Positions 20,905 to 30,899 of a stretch of 32,625 bases of DNA are shown here, piece by piece; position 1 is the stretch's first letter; the number at the start of each line of letters is the position of its first letter. Location of the stretch: contig NW_019775735.1 in the NCBI RefSeq assembly GCF_001039355.2, positions 39,472 through 72,096 of the forward strand, written 5' to 3'. The stretch is from Lingula anatina. Taxonomy: Eukaryota; Brachiopoda; Lingulata; Lingulida; Lingulidae. The position numbers were made by a program, and so were the translations under genes. Under the pieces are notes generated by a model. The model ran no database searches and was not told the origin of the DNA. It saw only the letters and a program-made list of their open reading frames with translations.

Positions 20905-21053
20905 ACGACATCAATATATGGCCGGAACATTACGTAATACTAAGGGCCGGCAGCGCGTTTTAAATCACATTCAGACATTTTTTTTTTTCCTTTTAAGCTC
21001 GGCGCATAATCTTCAAACGTTCCCAATGCATGCCTGTCATGAACATTGGTTAT

Positions 21054-21460
21054 CTTAAAGGGACAATAAATATTCATTTAAAATTCAAAATTCCACAATA
21101 AATACATATTTAACAACACACAGAAATATAATGAAACGGTGAAACGCCGAAACGGTGATTATCGTAATTATTCTGATATCTGTGTCTGCCATCGGATCAC
21201 GCGGACCTTCAAAGATAGCTAGCCTCCGTACTAATCTCTTATCGATTCACTCAAGAAAGAACATGCATCATTTCAATAATGCATGTAATTATCTTAAGAT
21301 ATCATTTTAAAAACCACACCTAAAAAGACAATCGATTAATTAACTTAGAGTGTTGGAACGGATTCATAAACCATTGTAAGTGTGGGAAATTGCCGTTAAC
21401 CCCAAGAAAGTTTCGTTTTCTGGTACTTTCCCCACCAAAATGAAGAGTTGTCATCCCTTA
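21054..21460. mobile_element. TTAAAGGGATAA-family MITE, copy 3
   Basis: This is the unit B counterpart of 13047-13447, with both inverted ends present (TTAAAGGGACAATAAATATT and AAGAGTTGTCATCCCTTA). Confidence 0.7.
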
Positions 21461-21500
21461 CATATAAATGATCAATCCAAACTTGTACTGTTGAGGAGTC

Positions 21501-22018
21501 GGAATTAGTCCAGGCCCCCGTTTCACAAAGAAACTTAAATCCGTAGTTGACTAGCTCGAGCTGAGTGACCAAGGTAGGTCGACTACGCTGCAGTCGTCTA
21601 GGCGTGTTTCACAATGAATCTAAAGTCCTAGCTCGGTGTGCTTACCGTAGTCGACGCGCACGAGAAACTCTTCAAGAAAAGAAGGTGTAAAAATCCCCGA
21701 AGTTTAACAAGACATGAAGTCCCATGACCCTTTTCGACCGAGAACGATCGTTTATCATCAATATAAATCATTTAAACATAAACAAAGTTTGTTTTTGAAC
21801 TTTATTGATTATTTTAATTTCAATACAACTTCAAATAACAGTAAAACATTAGCTTAGGTGGTATGTTCTTTCCAAATTTTTGTTGTTTATGCTGTAATTT
21901 ACCGAGTTTTAGTTGAGTTTGCTGACTTAATTAAGTCTCCTCCCGAGGAGGCTAGGCTTCGCCGACTAGCAGCTAAGAAAAAAACGACGTAAGCGACCTT
22001 TTAGATTCTTTGTGTAAN
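21501..22018. mobile_element. CCCCGTTTCACAAA element, unit B copy, cut at an N
   Basis: It matches 13507-14014. The right outer arm and the poly-T are absent, and the sequence jumps across an N at 22018 to the unique flank, which suggests a collapsed assembly rather than a real deletion. Confidence 0.6.
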
Positions 22019-22267
22019 TGTCCTATCACCTTTTCACAACAAAGATAATGCATAATTACATGTATGTTCCAACTCCAATTAAATCATAACTATCTTTAGT
22101 ATCATACCACGCTCATATATTATTTATGACTTAATGAAGATAATATCAACACTTATAATGTCTACAGAATATAATTGTGGGATATTACCGTGACCAGCAT
22201 ACAGGTACGTATATACAAACACTGGACATAAGAAGTGTAGGCCGATAATTTGAGTTTTTATCATTTG

Positions 22268-23626
22268 CTAATGAATAACTTTGCTTATGTCCACTTTTAC
22301 CGACCTGAAGATACGTTCACATGCGACATCAGCTGTTTTTTCACCAAATATGTTCATATCGTTTAATCTGTAATATTCAATTAAACGCTTAACATCCGCA
22401 TAGTGTTTTTTCTGAGCCCTGTCACAAGCAGGATCCCACGTCCAGTCGGAGTATTCAAAATTGAAAAGATTTCTATGAATGTTGCTTTTATTGAAATACC
22501 TGCAGTGGTCAGGGCAAATGTCAAACCCACCCGAGTGGCAAATGCCTTCGAGGAGAGCTTGGGGGTAGTAGCTTTTTAAATTGTACGGAGGCAGTAAAAC
22601 TTCGTCCTTTTGGGGTGCGTGGTAACGCCAGTGGATTGCTACTCTCGTAATAGGTGTGCGTTCCTTCGCTGTAAAATTATCACGGTAGAATTTCAAAGGC
22701 ATCCTGCCTTGGCTCTCTTTCATCCAGTTTCCATTCGGACGCTTTTGAATACGAAAATTGTATTCACTGCGATGAAATGTGTATACATACTGGCACATGA
22801 TGTTGAACTGTGAGAAAATATCTACGACTGTATACTCTTTAAATATATCATCAAATGGTTTATTGTGTCGTTTTTCGAGGTAATGTCGCAATTTAACGAT
22901 GTGCTCAACTTTCACGATGACGGGAAAATACCCCATGCATTTCATAACCTCTGGTTTTCCAAACAGTTTACTTGTCTTCAGGGCTACCCCTCTCCACCAG
23001 CTATTAAGTAAACTTCCATAAACTCCAATGACTACGGGTTTTCCGTTTAGGAAGAGATCCTCTGGTGTGACAGTTGACACGAATAAAGTATCCGTATCCA
23101 CAAATCCGACGTATTCAGCGTTAGTGTAATTCTCCGGGTAAAACATCGACCATTGTTGTCGATCGTGTCCGTGGTTGTTGTAGGCTTTCGAGGGATTTTC
23201 ATAAAATACTTTCGGGTAAGGGTACCTGTTACGCAGTTCCTCTCCACAAAGATGATCACTTTTGGTCTCGTTATCCAATACAACTACCAGCCGAGTATCA
23301 TTTGGCCAGAATAACTTCATACTGGGTATGAGTATTTTGTCATAGATATCCTTTTTAGCTGAACACATTCGAACGAAGACCTCAAAGCTTGGGACAGCTA
23401 CCCATGGGTTAGCAGTACCCACTGCATAGCCGCCTAGTTTCTGTGTAGAACTCATTTTTAAAATATGAACCAGTAGTAATTTGTTCCACAGTAAAATGCA
23501 TATCAGGGAGATCGTACTAATTATAAACATCCCACTGAAGATTTTGAATATGGAAGCCATATTACTCCGGCCAGTGAGAATAGCAATTTTTCGATGCATT
23601 CCCAGCTCACAAAATGTCGTTGTCAT
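22268..23626 (-). CDS. Putative type II membrane GT-A glycosyltransferase (intact copy)
   Basis: This is a single-exon gene of 452 codons. After a short N-terminal tail there is one hydrophobic segment (about residues 26-56) that fits a Golgi signal anchor; no cleavable signal is seen. The lumenal part holds a nucleotide-sugar-transferase-like core: a beta-strand plus VVVLDNE at 114-120, then YVGFVDTDTLFV with the DxD (D177, D179), and a late AIHWRYH (H332, H336) where GT-A enzymes often place their third metal ligand. Four NxS/T sites (109, 166, 317, 379) and many cysteines in the C-terminal third fit a secretory-pathway protein. Donor and acceptor sugars cannot be told. The ATG at 23626 is supported by the aligned MTT start in the third copy. 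It is the only undamaged copy of three. The family may belong with poorly characterised DUF6492-like proteins, which is an inference from memory of the DTD context. Confidence 0.78.
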   Translation of the reverse strand: MTTTFCELGMHRKIAILTGRSNMASIFKIFSGMFIISTISLICILLWNKLLLVHILKMSSTQKLGGYAVGTANPWVAVPSFEVFVRMCSAKKDIYDKILIPSMKLFWPNDTRLVVVLDNETKSDHLCGEELRNRYPYPKVFYENPSKAYNNHGHDRQQWSMFYPENYTNAEYVGFVDTDTLFVSTVTPEDLFLNGKPVVIGVYGSLLNSWWRGVALKTSKLFGKPEVMKCMGYFPVIVKVEHIVKLRHYLEKRHNKPFDDIFKEYTVVDIFSQFNIMCQYVYTFHRSEYNFRIQKRPNGNWMKESQGRMPLKFYRDNFTAKERTPITRVAIHWRYHAPQKDEVLLPPYNLKSYYPQALLEGICHSGGFDICPDHCRYFNKSNIHRNLFNFEYSDWTWDPACDRAQKKHYADVKRLIEYYRLNDMNIFGEKTADVACERIFRSVKVDISKVIH

Positions 23627-23778
23627 AGGCAGGCGCGGATCCCCACCGTCTTCGACGGTCTCTCGGGTGTATCAATGGCAGTCTTCCAATACGAGTTATG
23701 TCAATGGACAGCCATAATTAATATCTCCTGTCCATCGCATATGCTGTCACCTGACTCCGCCCACAGCCGTCACTAAAG

Positions 23779-24473
23779 ATACCATTGCCACAGATATTTA
23801 GATCGATCTATCCCCTTGGGGAGTCTCACTAGACCAGCTTAATCGGCTTAAATGTTTATCCCGCCTACTAGAAGCTGTAAGGAGGTAATTAACTTTCTTG
23901 CGCGTTCGGCTCCCGGAACCTGACAGCAATTTAGCGTGAACCCCCAGGGAGTTAGGTCGCTCCAGATGGATCGATCTATATCTGTGGGAACCCAGTCTAA
24001 GAGACTTTTCTAAGAGACTATCGTACTAAATTTGGATCGATATATCTTCACGGGGATTCTCACTAAAATGCGGCTTAAATAGATATCTGTCACGCCTCGT
24101 CTTAAGTTTTTAGGGGGTAATAAACGACTGGAGGCCTAGCGTGCTTGGAAGTTATGTACCCCCTAGTCAATCAGTGGGCGTGACAGCCGCTTACGTTGAT
24201 AGCAATTTAGCCTATATTCCCATGAAGTAAGACCGATACAGTTGGATCGATCTAGGGATGGGAACTCAGTCTAAGAGGCCATTCCCACAGCTGTTTGGAT
24301 CGATCTATATCCCTGAGGAGTCTCACTGAATTGCTAACAACTTAACCGTCTTAAATGTCTGTCACACCCAGTAAAGCCGTGACAGCCGTGACAGACATTT
24401 AAGATGGTTAGGTGATCGCAATTAATGAGACTCCCCAGGAAGATAGACCGATCCAAATATCTGTGGAAATGGC
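23779..24473. mobile_element. Cluster of three ATCGAT inverted-repeat elements
   Basis: Three diverged members stand end to end (about 23785-24000, 24003-24273, 24276-24473). The outermost arms mirror each other (CCATTGCCACAGATATTTAG at the left; CAAATATCTGTGGAAATGG at the right). The whole block is flanked by CACTAAAG on the left and CACTAAAA on the right. Copy C has the uninterrupted site GTCACCAAAACTAATTTCG near 31006. A target duplication of 7-8 bp would fit a hAT-type element. The cluster behaves as one insertion, or as later insertions into a first one. Confidence 0.7.
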
Positions 24474-24587
24474 CACTAAAACTCATTACGAGCTGACCGT
24501 CTCCCAAACTATAACAAGCATAATTACTTCAGTTGTTTGTCTTGGGGCAACAGCTGACCGTCTTCCTACTCCTTTGTTTGTCTTTCA

Positions 24588-24799
24588 CCCCATTTCCATA
24601 GATTAGATCGACCTACTTTAGATCGACCTAACTACCTGGGGGTTCGCGCTAAATAGCTGTCAGCCGGGCGGACACGAAAGTTAATTACCTCCTTACAACT
24701 TGTAGTAGGCGGGACGGACATTTAAGTCAGATTATCTGAAAGTAATCTAGTGTGACTCCCCGCGGGGATAGATCGATCTAAAATCTATGGGAATAGAGC
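24588..24799. mobile_element. ATCGAT inverted-repeat element, separate copy
   Basis: The ends CATTTCCATAGATTAGATCG and GATCTAAAATCTATGGGAAT are inverted; the interior matches copy 1 (GTTAATTAC, GTAGGCGGGACGGACAT). The matching place in copy C (near 31110) lacks it, so it inserted after the B/C duplication or was lost from C. Confidence 0.7.
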
Positions 24800-25090
24800 C
24801 TTTGGTGTTGGGCTTGGACAGGTATAGGTACTCAATTTGCTTTTGATAAAATCAATTAGAAGGCCAGTTTAACTAACAGTTTAAACTAGACCATTAGGAG
24901 GTGCTATTAGCAACGCCACACCAACAAGAGAACATACGGGCATACCGTAGAGATGTGTTCTTCCATATTTAGCTAGTGACCAGCAAAATGTAAGATCCAT
25001 ATGTTATTGTCAAGGAATGTATGTCTTGATTCATATCTGACTTTTTTTTTTTTTTTTTTGTACATGTACCCCCACAACAGATGTCATGAG

Positions 25091-26085
25091 ACAACGGTCT
25101 CGCCTCGAGTGGTTTACAGGTAGATCATATCAAAAGCTGACAGCGTCCGAATTGTCATTATCGTGATTTATTAACGTCTCATATGAGTAGATCACCCAGC
25201 CCCTCGGGCTTATAAGACACCCGACAATCTTAGATAAAAAAATCTGAACAAGAAAATATGCTGAATGCCTCATTTTTTTTCTATTTAATCTTCCATTAGG
25301 TTTCTTAAAGCTTTATACATAACCTTTTCAGTTTTCCCCAAACCAACGACCCATACTGTAAAAATTGAAGTCACACAGCTGTTCAACAATTTTGGTATCT
25401 GTAGAATCCCATTTGACTAACTTTTTGATTTTGCTATAATTGAACCCAATGCAGTAGCAGATTCATATAGAAATTTGGTACCTTATTGAAAATCTCTTAC
25501 TAATTAAACCATTGGTGACCTACACATTTTAACTACACTGGTGGTGGTGAACCGCGGTATCATGGTTTTGTATTACGATTATGAAATCTAAGTAAGGTAT
25601 TACTGTGATTTGCATATCGCTGTGAAGCTGAAGCACTGCTCTGTTATAAAGGTTATAACGTATATCTGACAAGGAATGAGGTCAAAATAAAACGGAGTCG
25701 AATTTGAAATGAGGTCAAATTTGAAGCATTTTCATGATTTCATACGAACAAATATGTACGTTGTCTGTATTCAAAGTATGTGTCACAAGAGTACGGTTTT
25801 GGGGCATTTTTGATCATTTTCATATTTATTACTTATATTTTATGGAGCTCTGACAGTTTATTTCACAGTTTGTGATATTACTGAATGATACAAGTACTGT
25901 ACTAAAGGGAGGGGTGTAAGCTCAATTGCCGAAAAAATAGGGGTATGGGAAATAAATCATTGATAATATAGGATCTAAACAAGATATAACATTGATTTAT
26001 ATATCATTGTGTTGCTGAAGGAGCGCTCTAAACATAAAATTAATACAAAGTATGCATGTATAACACTGTCATATGTTGAAGTTAA
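25091..26085. other. Non-coding stretch
   Basis: No gene or recognisable element is seen. Homology with the region upstream of copy C ends at its left edge. Confidence 0.45.
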
Positions 26086-26089
26086 GAGG

Positions 26090-26190
26090 AGCGGATCCAA
26101 GATTATTTGAAGGAGGGGTCTACGAATTCGAAACCTACCCTCCCCCCTCCCCCGCTAAGGGCCCCGGGAATTGTGGTATTTATGTCTCCT
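26090..26190 (-). mobile_element. One-ended fragment of the GGCGGAT MITE family
   Basis: AGCGGATCCAAGATTATTTG begins the fragment, followed by the G-run and C-run segment and GTGGTATTTATG. The other end is missing. Confidence 0.5.
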
Positions 26191-26520
26191 CCATCTCAGT
26201 GTACCACAAACTTTTATAGTCTCATTCATAGCAAGAAAGAAGGTAACAAGGAATATTGTTTGTTCGTGATTTGGCCAAACCAGGCCGCTTTTATTATATA
26301 ACCCCTCTATCCTAATCGTTTTAACAATAATAACAATGTAGCAAATTGTTGCCTGTATTAATAATAGCATTTGTCCAGCGACTGTAACATGCACAGAGAT
26401 GCCATGGTTATGATTGGTTGCTCAAATATTAAAAAAGAGGCACACAATTAAAACATAAAGTGCTGACCATTTACCGATATAGGTTCCTTTACAATATGTA
26501 CTTGTAAATCACATATACAT

Positions 26521-27027
26521 GTACACTGATGCTCATAAGTTAGGCAACACTTTCTTATTTCTCGAATTTCTCAGCAACCAAAATTTTTATTGAGGCAAAA
26601 TTTGTACAGTAGCTAGATATTTCTCTTGTTTTAACTTTGAAATACTGGACCGTGACATTAGAGTACTATTTACTGTTGGACACGAAAGAATATGCGATGG
26701 GGGTGCCACTTGCGAAAAACACAGTTTGGCCATGCCATGAGGAAATTCCAGTTTGGCTAGTTTCATGGGCACAATTTGTTATTTTGGACCAACCAATGGT
26801 TAGAAGAGGACTCAACGAGGTAATTAGATGGCAAATAATGGGAAGTCATCGTGCTGGGGTGCCAAAGAGACAGATTGCAAGGCAACAAAAAAGCAGCACC
26901 AAGTCAATTGTCCAAACTGGTAGCAAAATGGCGCCAAACTCATCATGTATTGGACAAGCCTCTATCTGGTAGACCAATATTAACCGACGCAACAGATGAA
27001 GATATCTGGTTCGATTATGCCACTATA
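26521..27027 (+). mobile_element. Dead Tc1/mariner element, 5' end and transposase N-terminus
   Basis: The left end carries ACACTGATGCTCATAAGTTA, typical of Tc1-group inverted repeats. The plus strand then encodes the start of a Tc1 transposase in two frames: IRWQIMGSHRAGVPKRQIAR (first helix-turn-helix), a frameshift in an A-rich run near 26890, then LSKLVAKWRQTHHVLDKPLS followed by GRPILTDATDEDIW (the GRPR-like linker and start of the second helix-turn-helix). A TAG ends it at about 27027. The DDE/D domain and right end are missing. Confidence 0.82.
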
Positions 27028-27474
27028 TAGGACCAGTTCATAAGTCAGCACGTACTTTTTGCTGTGTGAGCATACTTTTTTGACACATGGTTTGGCATAT
27101 TTTAGTACCGTTTGGTTAATAAAGTTATTTGATTATTACAATAAGCTGTGTGGTGTATTTCTTTAAGCGAAATATTCAACTTGAATAAGTTATTTATAAA
27201 ATATGAAAGAAATATGCATAATCCCACCAACAAATGAAATAATGATCACGATAGAAGAAACTTCTGAAAAAATCGGGGTGTTGCTTTTGTGGAAAGCCAT
27301 CGATACTATTAATCTAACTACAGCTGAAAAATCCAAGACCAAGATGAATGAAAGATGGAAGGCCAGATTGTTTTTTATTAGCAAATGTTGCTTATGATAT
27401 AAAGACGTATAAAGGGCAGTGTTAACCTTATTTTTCTTATTATGTTTTATCTGTTGTATATTTCAGACACCTGT

Positions 27475-28020
27475 GCTCAAATCAGTCCCGCAGCCCAAGG
27501 CAAACTGTGGCTGACGTCCTATTCATGTATAGAAGAAAAAATGAACAGGTGTGCTTTTAGCTATGTAATCATTGCAGAATAACATTTTTATGAATCCACT
27601 CAGTGAAGGCGCTTTTAAATATTTCGGGTGCTGTTATAGTTTTAGACTTTCCAGTAAACGATCAGGTGAACTGGAACTATATTGATAGTTTTATTTGATT
27701 TTTAGGAGCCCAGTTGAAACATCAGATAAGGACGTATGGATGCTATATTCGTCATGGGAGAACAACAGGTGTGTTTTTAGGTATGTTATCTAACCTTCTG
27801 TCCCAAAAACTATGTTTAACACTCAATGCCAGTCTATGTTGTAAAAAGTGGTTTTAAATATCTTGGTTTCTATTAAACTTAAAGACTTTATAGAAAAACA
27901 GTCAAGTGCACTGGAACTCAGATATTTATTTTTTTCTTATTTGTTTTTTGGGACCCCAGATCAGATCACACATGAGGACAAGTGGATTCAATATTTGTCA
28001 CGAGAAAGCGAATTTTTGAG
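27475..28020 (+). other. Three tandem diverged exon-like units
   Basis: Blocks at 27468-27549, 27703-27769 and 27961-28020 each follow an AG after a T-rich tract, and the first two end in AACAG/GTGTG. In one phase-compatible frame they read ...GKLWLTSYSCIEEKMNR, ...DKDVWMLYSSWENNR and ...DKWIQYLSRESEFLR, sharing a W-x-x-Y-S core and a charged tail. The intervening intron-like sequences are also related (TTTTAAATATyT, then CAGGTGAACTGGAACT / CAAGTGCACTGGAACT). They could be tandem duplicated exons of an unrecognised gene or of a retrocopy; no start or downstream coding exon is clear. Confidence 0.35.
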
Positions 28021-28225
28021 AAATACTGAAATTTTGTATGAAAAATTAGTAATTAATAAACTTCTGTCCGTCTTGTTCTTGATGTATAGACCGAATGGAC
28101 GAAATGAAGCTATCTGCTGATTATCAATTTAATGGTGTCTGTTGAATTTACTGTATACTGCATGTAGAAAACGTTACTTTTGCATATACCTAAGAGCTGC
28201 CTCTGTTCAGCAGAGCAGGGACATT

Positions 28226-28269
<44 letters not shown>

Positions 28270-28305
28270 TAACTCTGATGAGCAATACGCCAGCATTCCC
28301 TAATA

Positions 28306-28346
<41 letters not shown>

Positions 28347-28949
28347 TATTCAGCTTTAAATGTTACAATTTAACATTGTTCTCTATCTAAACTACTACTA
28401 ACACTGCTCTAATGTGCTTACATCAAAAATATAAATAAAAGATAAAATAAAGAATAAAATATCTGTCAAAGCTAAAAATCAATAAATGCGATGAGTGCTT
28501 ATTAATTGTGCTGCTAACTGAATATACTGTAATATTGCCTTTAGCGATTTATGAATTTATGTATTTATTAATATACTTACTAATATGCTTCAAAACTGCC
28601 TCAGTGAGGTACTATTGAAGTAGTGCATTTTCTTATACACTCCAAATCTACCTCTGCGGAGTATCGTTGAAGTATTCGATGCGCGCCAGTGTAGCGCAGC
28701 ATATGCATAATGCTTTTTCTCAGCTTCACCGTAGTAGATTTGGAAGCTAATTAGCATATTTGAAGCATGCTTCTATCATGCTGCTAATCTACTGTATTAA
28801 TGCTACTCTCTAAACAACCCTTTCTGATTTTTGGCGTAAAATTGCAATAGAGTATACTGCATTTCTACACAAACATGCTCCCCACCATTTCTGCACTAAT
28901 GTTTTTATGCTACCCCAATACTACCTCAGTACTACTGCATTTTCGTGCG
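28021..28949. other. Non-coding stretch with (TA)n and (TAA)n repeats
   Basis: It holds a (TA)n run at about 28228-28268 and a (TAA)n run at about 28303-28346. No gene is recognised. From about 28570 to 28940 the sequence is rich in recurring short words of the CTACTG / CTACCTC / GCTACT type, as in a worn repeat. Confidence 0.5.
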
Positions 28950-30836
28950 GACGTTGCTTTTGTCCACTTTAACCGACCTGAAGATACGTTCACATGCAAC
29001 ACCAGCTGTTTTTTCACCAAATATGTGCATATCGTTTAATCTGTAATATTCAATTAAACGCTCAACATCCGCATAGTGTTTTTTCTGAGCCCGATCACAA
29101 GCAGGATCCCACGTCCAGTCGGACTCTTCAAAATTGAACAGATTAATTTCTATGAATGTTGCTTTTACTGAAATACCTGCAGTGGTCTGGGCAAATGTCA
29201 AACCCACCCGAGTGGCAAATGCCTTCGAGGAGAGCTTGGGGGTAGTAGCTTTTTAAATTGTACGGAGGAAGTAAAACTTCTTCCTCTGGGGGTGTGTGAT
29301 GACGCCAGTGGATCGCTACTCTCGTAATAGGTGCGCGTTCTTCCGCTGTAAAATTATCACGGTAGAATTTCAAAGGCATCCTGCCTTGGCTCTCTTTCAT
29401 CAATTTTCCATTCGGACGCTTTTGAATACGAAAATTATATTCACTGCGATGAAATGTGTATATATACTGGCACATGTTGTTGAACTGCGAGAAAATATCT
29501 TCGACTGTATACTCTTTAAATATTTCATCAAATGGTTTATTGTGTAGTTTTTCGAGGTAATGTCGCAATTTCATGATGACGGGAAAATACCCCATGCATT
29601 TCATTACCTCTGGTTTTCCAAATAGTTTACTTGTCTTCAGGGCCACCTGTCCCCACCAGGCATCACGGAAGCCTCCATAAACTCCAATGACTACGGGTGT
29701 CCCGTTTAGGAAGAGATCCTCTGGTGTGACAGTTGACACGAATAAACTATCCGTATCCACAAAACCGACATATTCAGCGTTAGTGTAATTCTCCGGGTAA
29801 AGCCTCTCTTACAACCCGTCGTGCGTGCTTAGAGATCGTGCGTCCTCGGAGTGCTTGTCAGACGTAGCGTTGTCGCAGGATGAAAATTAAATCGCAGCGG
29901 ACGTAAGTAGTAAGTCTTTTATGAGTAGGTGTGTTGTGCTCTAAACATAAGGCCTGCAAGTGGTCTGTACGCCTTTTTTTGGAAGTAGGAAGAAGTAAGG
30001 AGCACGTACGATCAGTACTTGTGTCGCACACAGTGAGTGAGATAATCATGCGTGTATTGCAAGTGAAGCGTACGTTTTCAGAAATCGTACTTACGAAGTA
30101 AGAGAAACGTAAGAGAAACGCAATGAGCACGGAAGTGGAACGCACGGATAATATAAATTTTCACTAAAAAATCAAAATCAAAATAATATAAAAGGGAGCA
30201 CCGAGTCTCTTCATCATTCACTGTTTTGGCTTCCAAAATGGCACTTCCAAGAAGGATANANATTTTTTGCACGCAAACCGCTCGTAGAAGCACGCACGAC
30301 CGGTTGTAAGAGTAGCTTAAAACATCGACCATTGTTGTCGAATGTGCCCGTTGTTGTTGTAGGTCTTCGAGGGATTTTCGTAAAAAAATTTCGGGTAAGG
30401 ATACCTGTTACTCAGTTCCTCTCCACAAACGTGATCACTTTTGGTCTCGTTATCCAGCACAACTACCAGCCGAGTATCGTTTGGCCAGAATAACTTCATA
30501 CTGGGTATCAGTATTTTGTCATAGATATCCTTTTTGGCTGAACACATGCAAAGGAAGACCTCAAAGCTTGGGGCAGTTGCCCATGGGTTAGCAGTACCCA
30601 CTGCATAGCCGCCTAGATTCTGGTTAGCACTTAATTACTTTTAAAATATGAACAGGTAGTAACTTGTTCCACTGTAAAATGCATACTATCAGAGAAATCG
30701 CGCTGACTATAAGCATTCCACTCAAGATTTTGCACAAGAAAGACCTATTACTTCGCCCCGTGAAAGAGAGCATGGCAATTCTTCGATGTAGAGACCTACC
30801 CATCTCATAGAATATCGTTGTCATAGGCAGTCCCAC
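28950..30836 (-). pseudogene. Glycosyltransferase copy C (two frameshifts and a transposon insertion)
   Basis: This is a third, more diverged copy of the gene at 22268-23626, with its own upstream region. The 5' part is 30836-30624 (MTT start and signal anchor). A net +5 change near 30630 shifts the frame into TAA just after the anchor. The lumenal part continues 30601-30318, is cut by a 516-bp transposon, and resumes at 29797 with the DxD present as VDTDSLFV. A second frameshift of +4 near 29145 lies ahead of the LFNFEESDWTWDPACDRAQK block. Homology to the other copies stops at about the stop codon, and the last residues differ. It cannot encode the full protein. Confidence 0.88.
29802..30317. 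mobile_element. 516-bp non-autonomous DNA transposon in glycosyltransferase copy C
   Basis: Terminal inverted repeats of about 28 bp run inward from the ends: CTCTTACAACCCGTCGTGCG at the left and CGCACGACCGGTTGTAAGAG at the right, one mismatch within this core. Flanking TAAA on both sides (29798-29801 and 30318-30321) is a target duplication; the intact gene has a single TAAA there. It encodes no transposase. A 3-4-bp TAA(A) duplication would fit a PIF/Harbinger-like element, but the family is unproven. Two N bases lie inside (30259, 30261). Confidence 0.88.
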
Positions 30837-30861
30837 AGTCCTTGACCGGCTTTTACTTTTT

Positions 30862-30899
30862 TCTTCTTCTTTTCTTTTCTTTCTTTTTTTTTTTTTTTT
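30862..30899. repeat. Polypyrimidine (TTCTT)n/T run
   Basis: A T-rich run lies upstream of copy C, in place of unique sequence found at the matching site of copy B (near 23640-23670). Confidence 0.85.

Larger units (their letters stand above)
15521..23700. repeat. Tandem segmental duplication, unit B
   Basis: It is colinear with unit A from 6850 onward and holds the second cysteine-rich gene and the intact glycosyltransferase. It extends further 5' of the glycosyltransferase than unit A does. Insertions specific to B include 17167-17345 and 17636-17902. Confidence 0.85.
23627..25090 (-). promoter_or_regulatory. Upstream region of the glycosyltransferase, conserved with the third copy
   Basis: Apart from inserted elements, this aligns with 30837-31440 upstream of copy C. 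Three spaced motifs are shared: GGCAGTCTTCCAATA (near 23672), GAGCTGACCGTCTCCCAAAC (near 24490) and AGCTGACCGTCTTCC (near 24552). In copy C the equivalents lie near 30909, 31026 and 31086 as GACAGTCTTCCAA or close variants. They may be binding sites; no TATA box is obvious. Confidence 0.4.

Noticed and set aside
23779-24799. CRISPR-like array of spaced palindromes
   Set aside because: The repeats are long, diverged and mirrored, with no constant short repeat or spacers, in an animal genome.
26521-27160. A complete Tc1 element with a right end near 27040
   Set aside because: GTTCATAAGTCAGCACG near 27036 resembles the left end in direct, not inverted, orientation, so it is not a matching terminus.
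27190-27397. Two overlapping 64-codon frames, one hydrophobic
   Set aside because: There are no recognisable motifs, no duplicate copy and no splice support; the hydrophobic one is antisense to the other.
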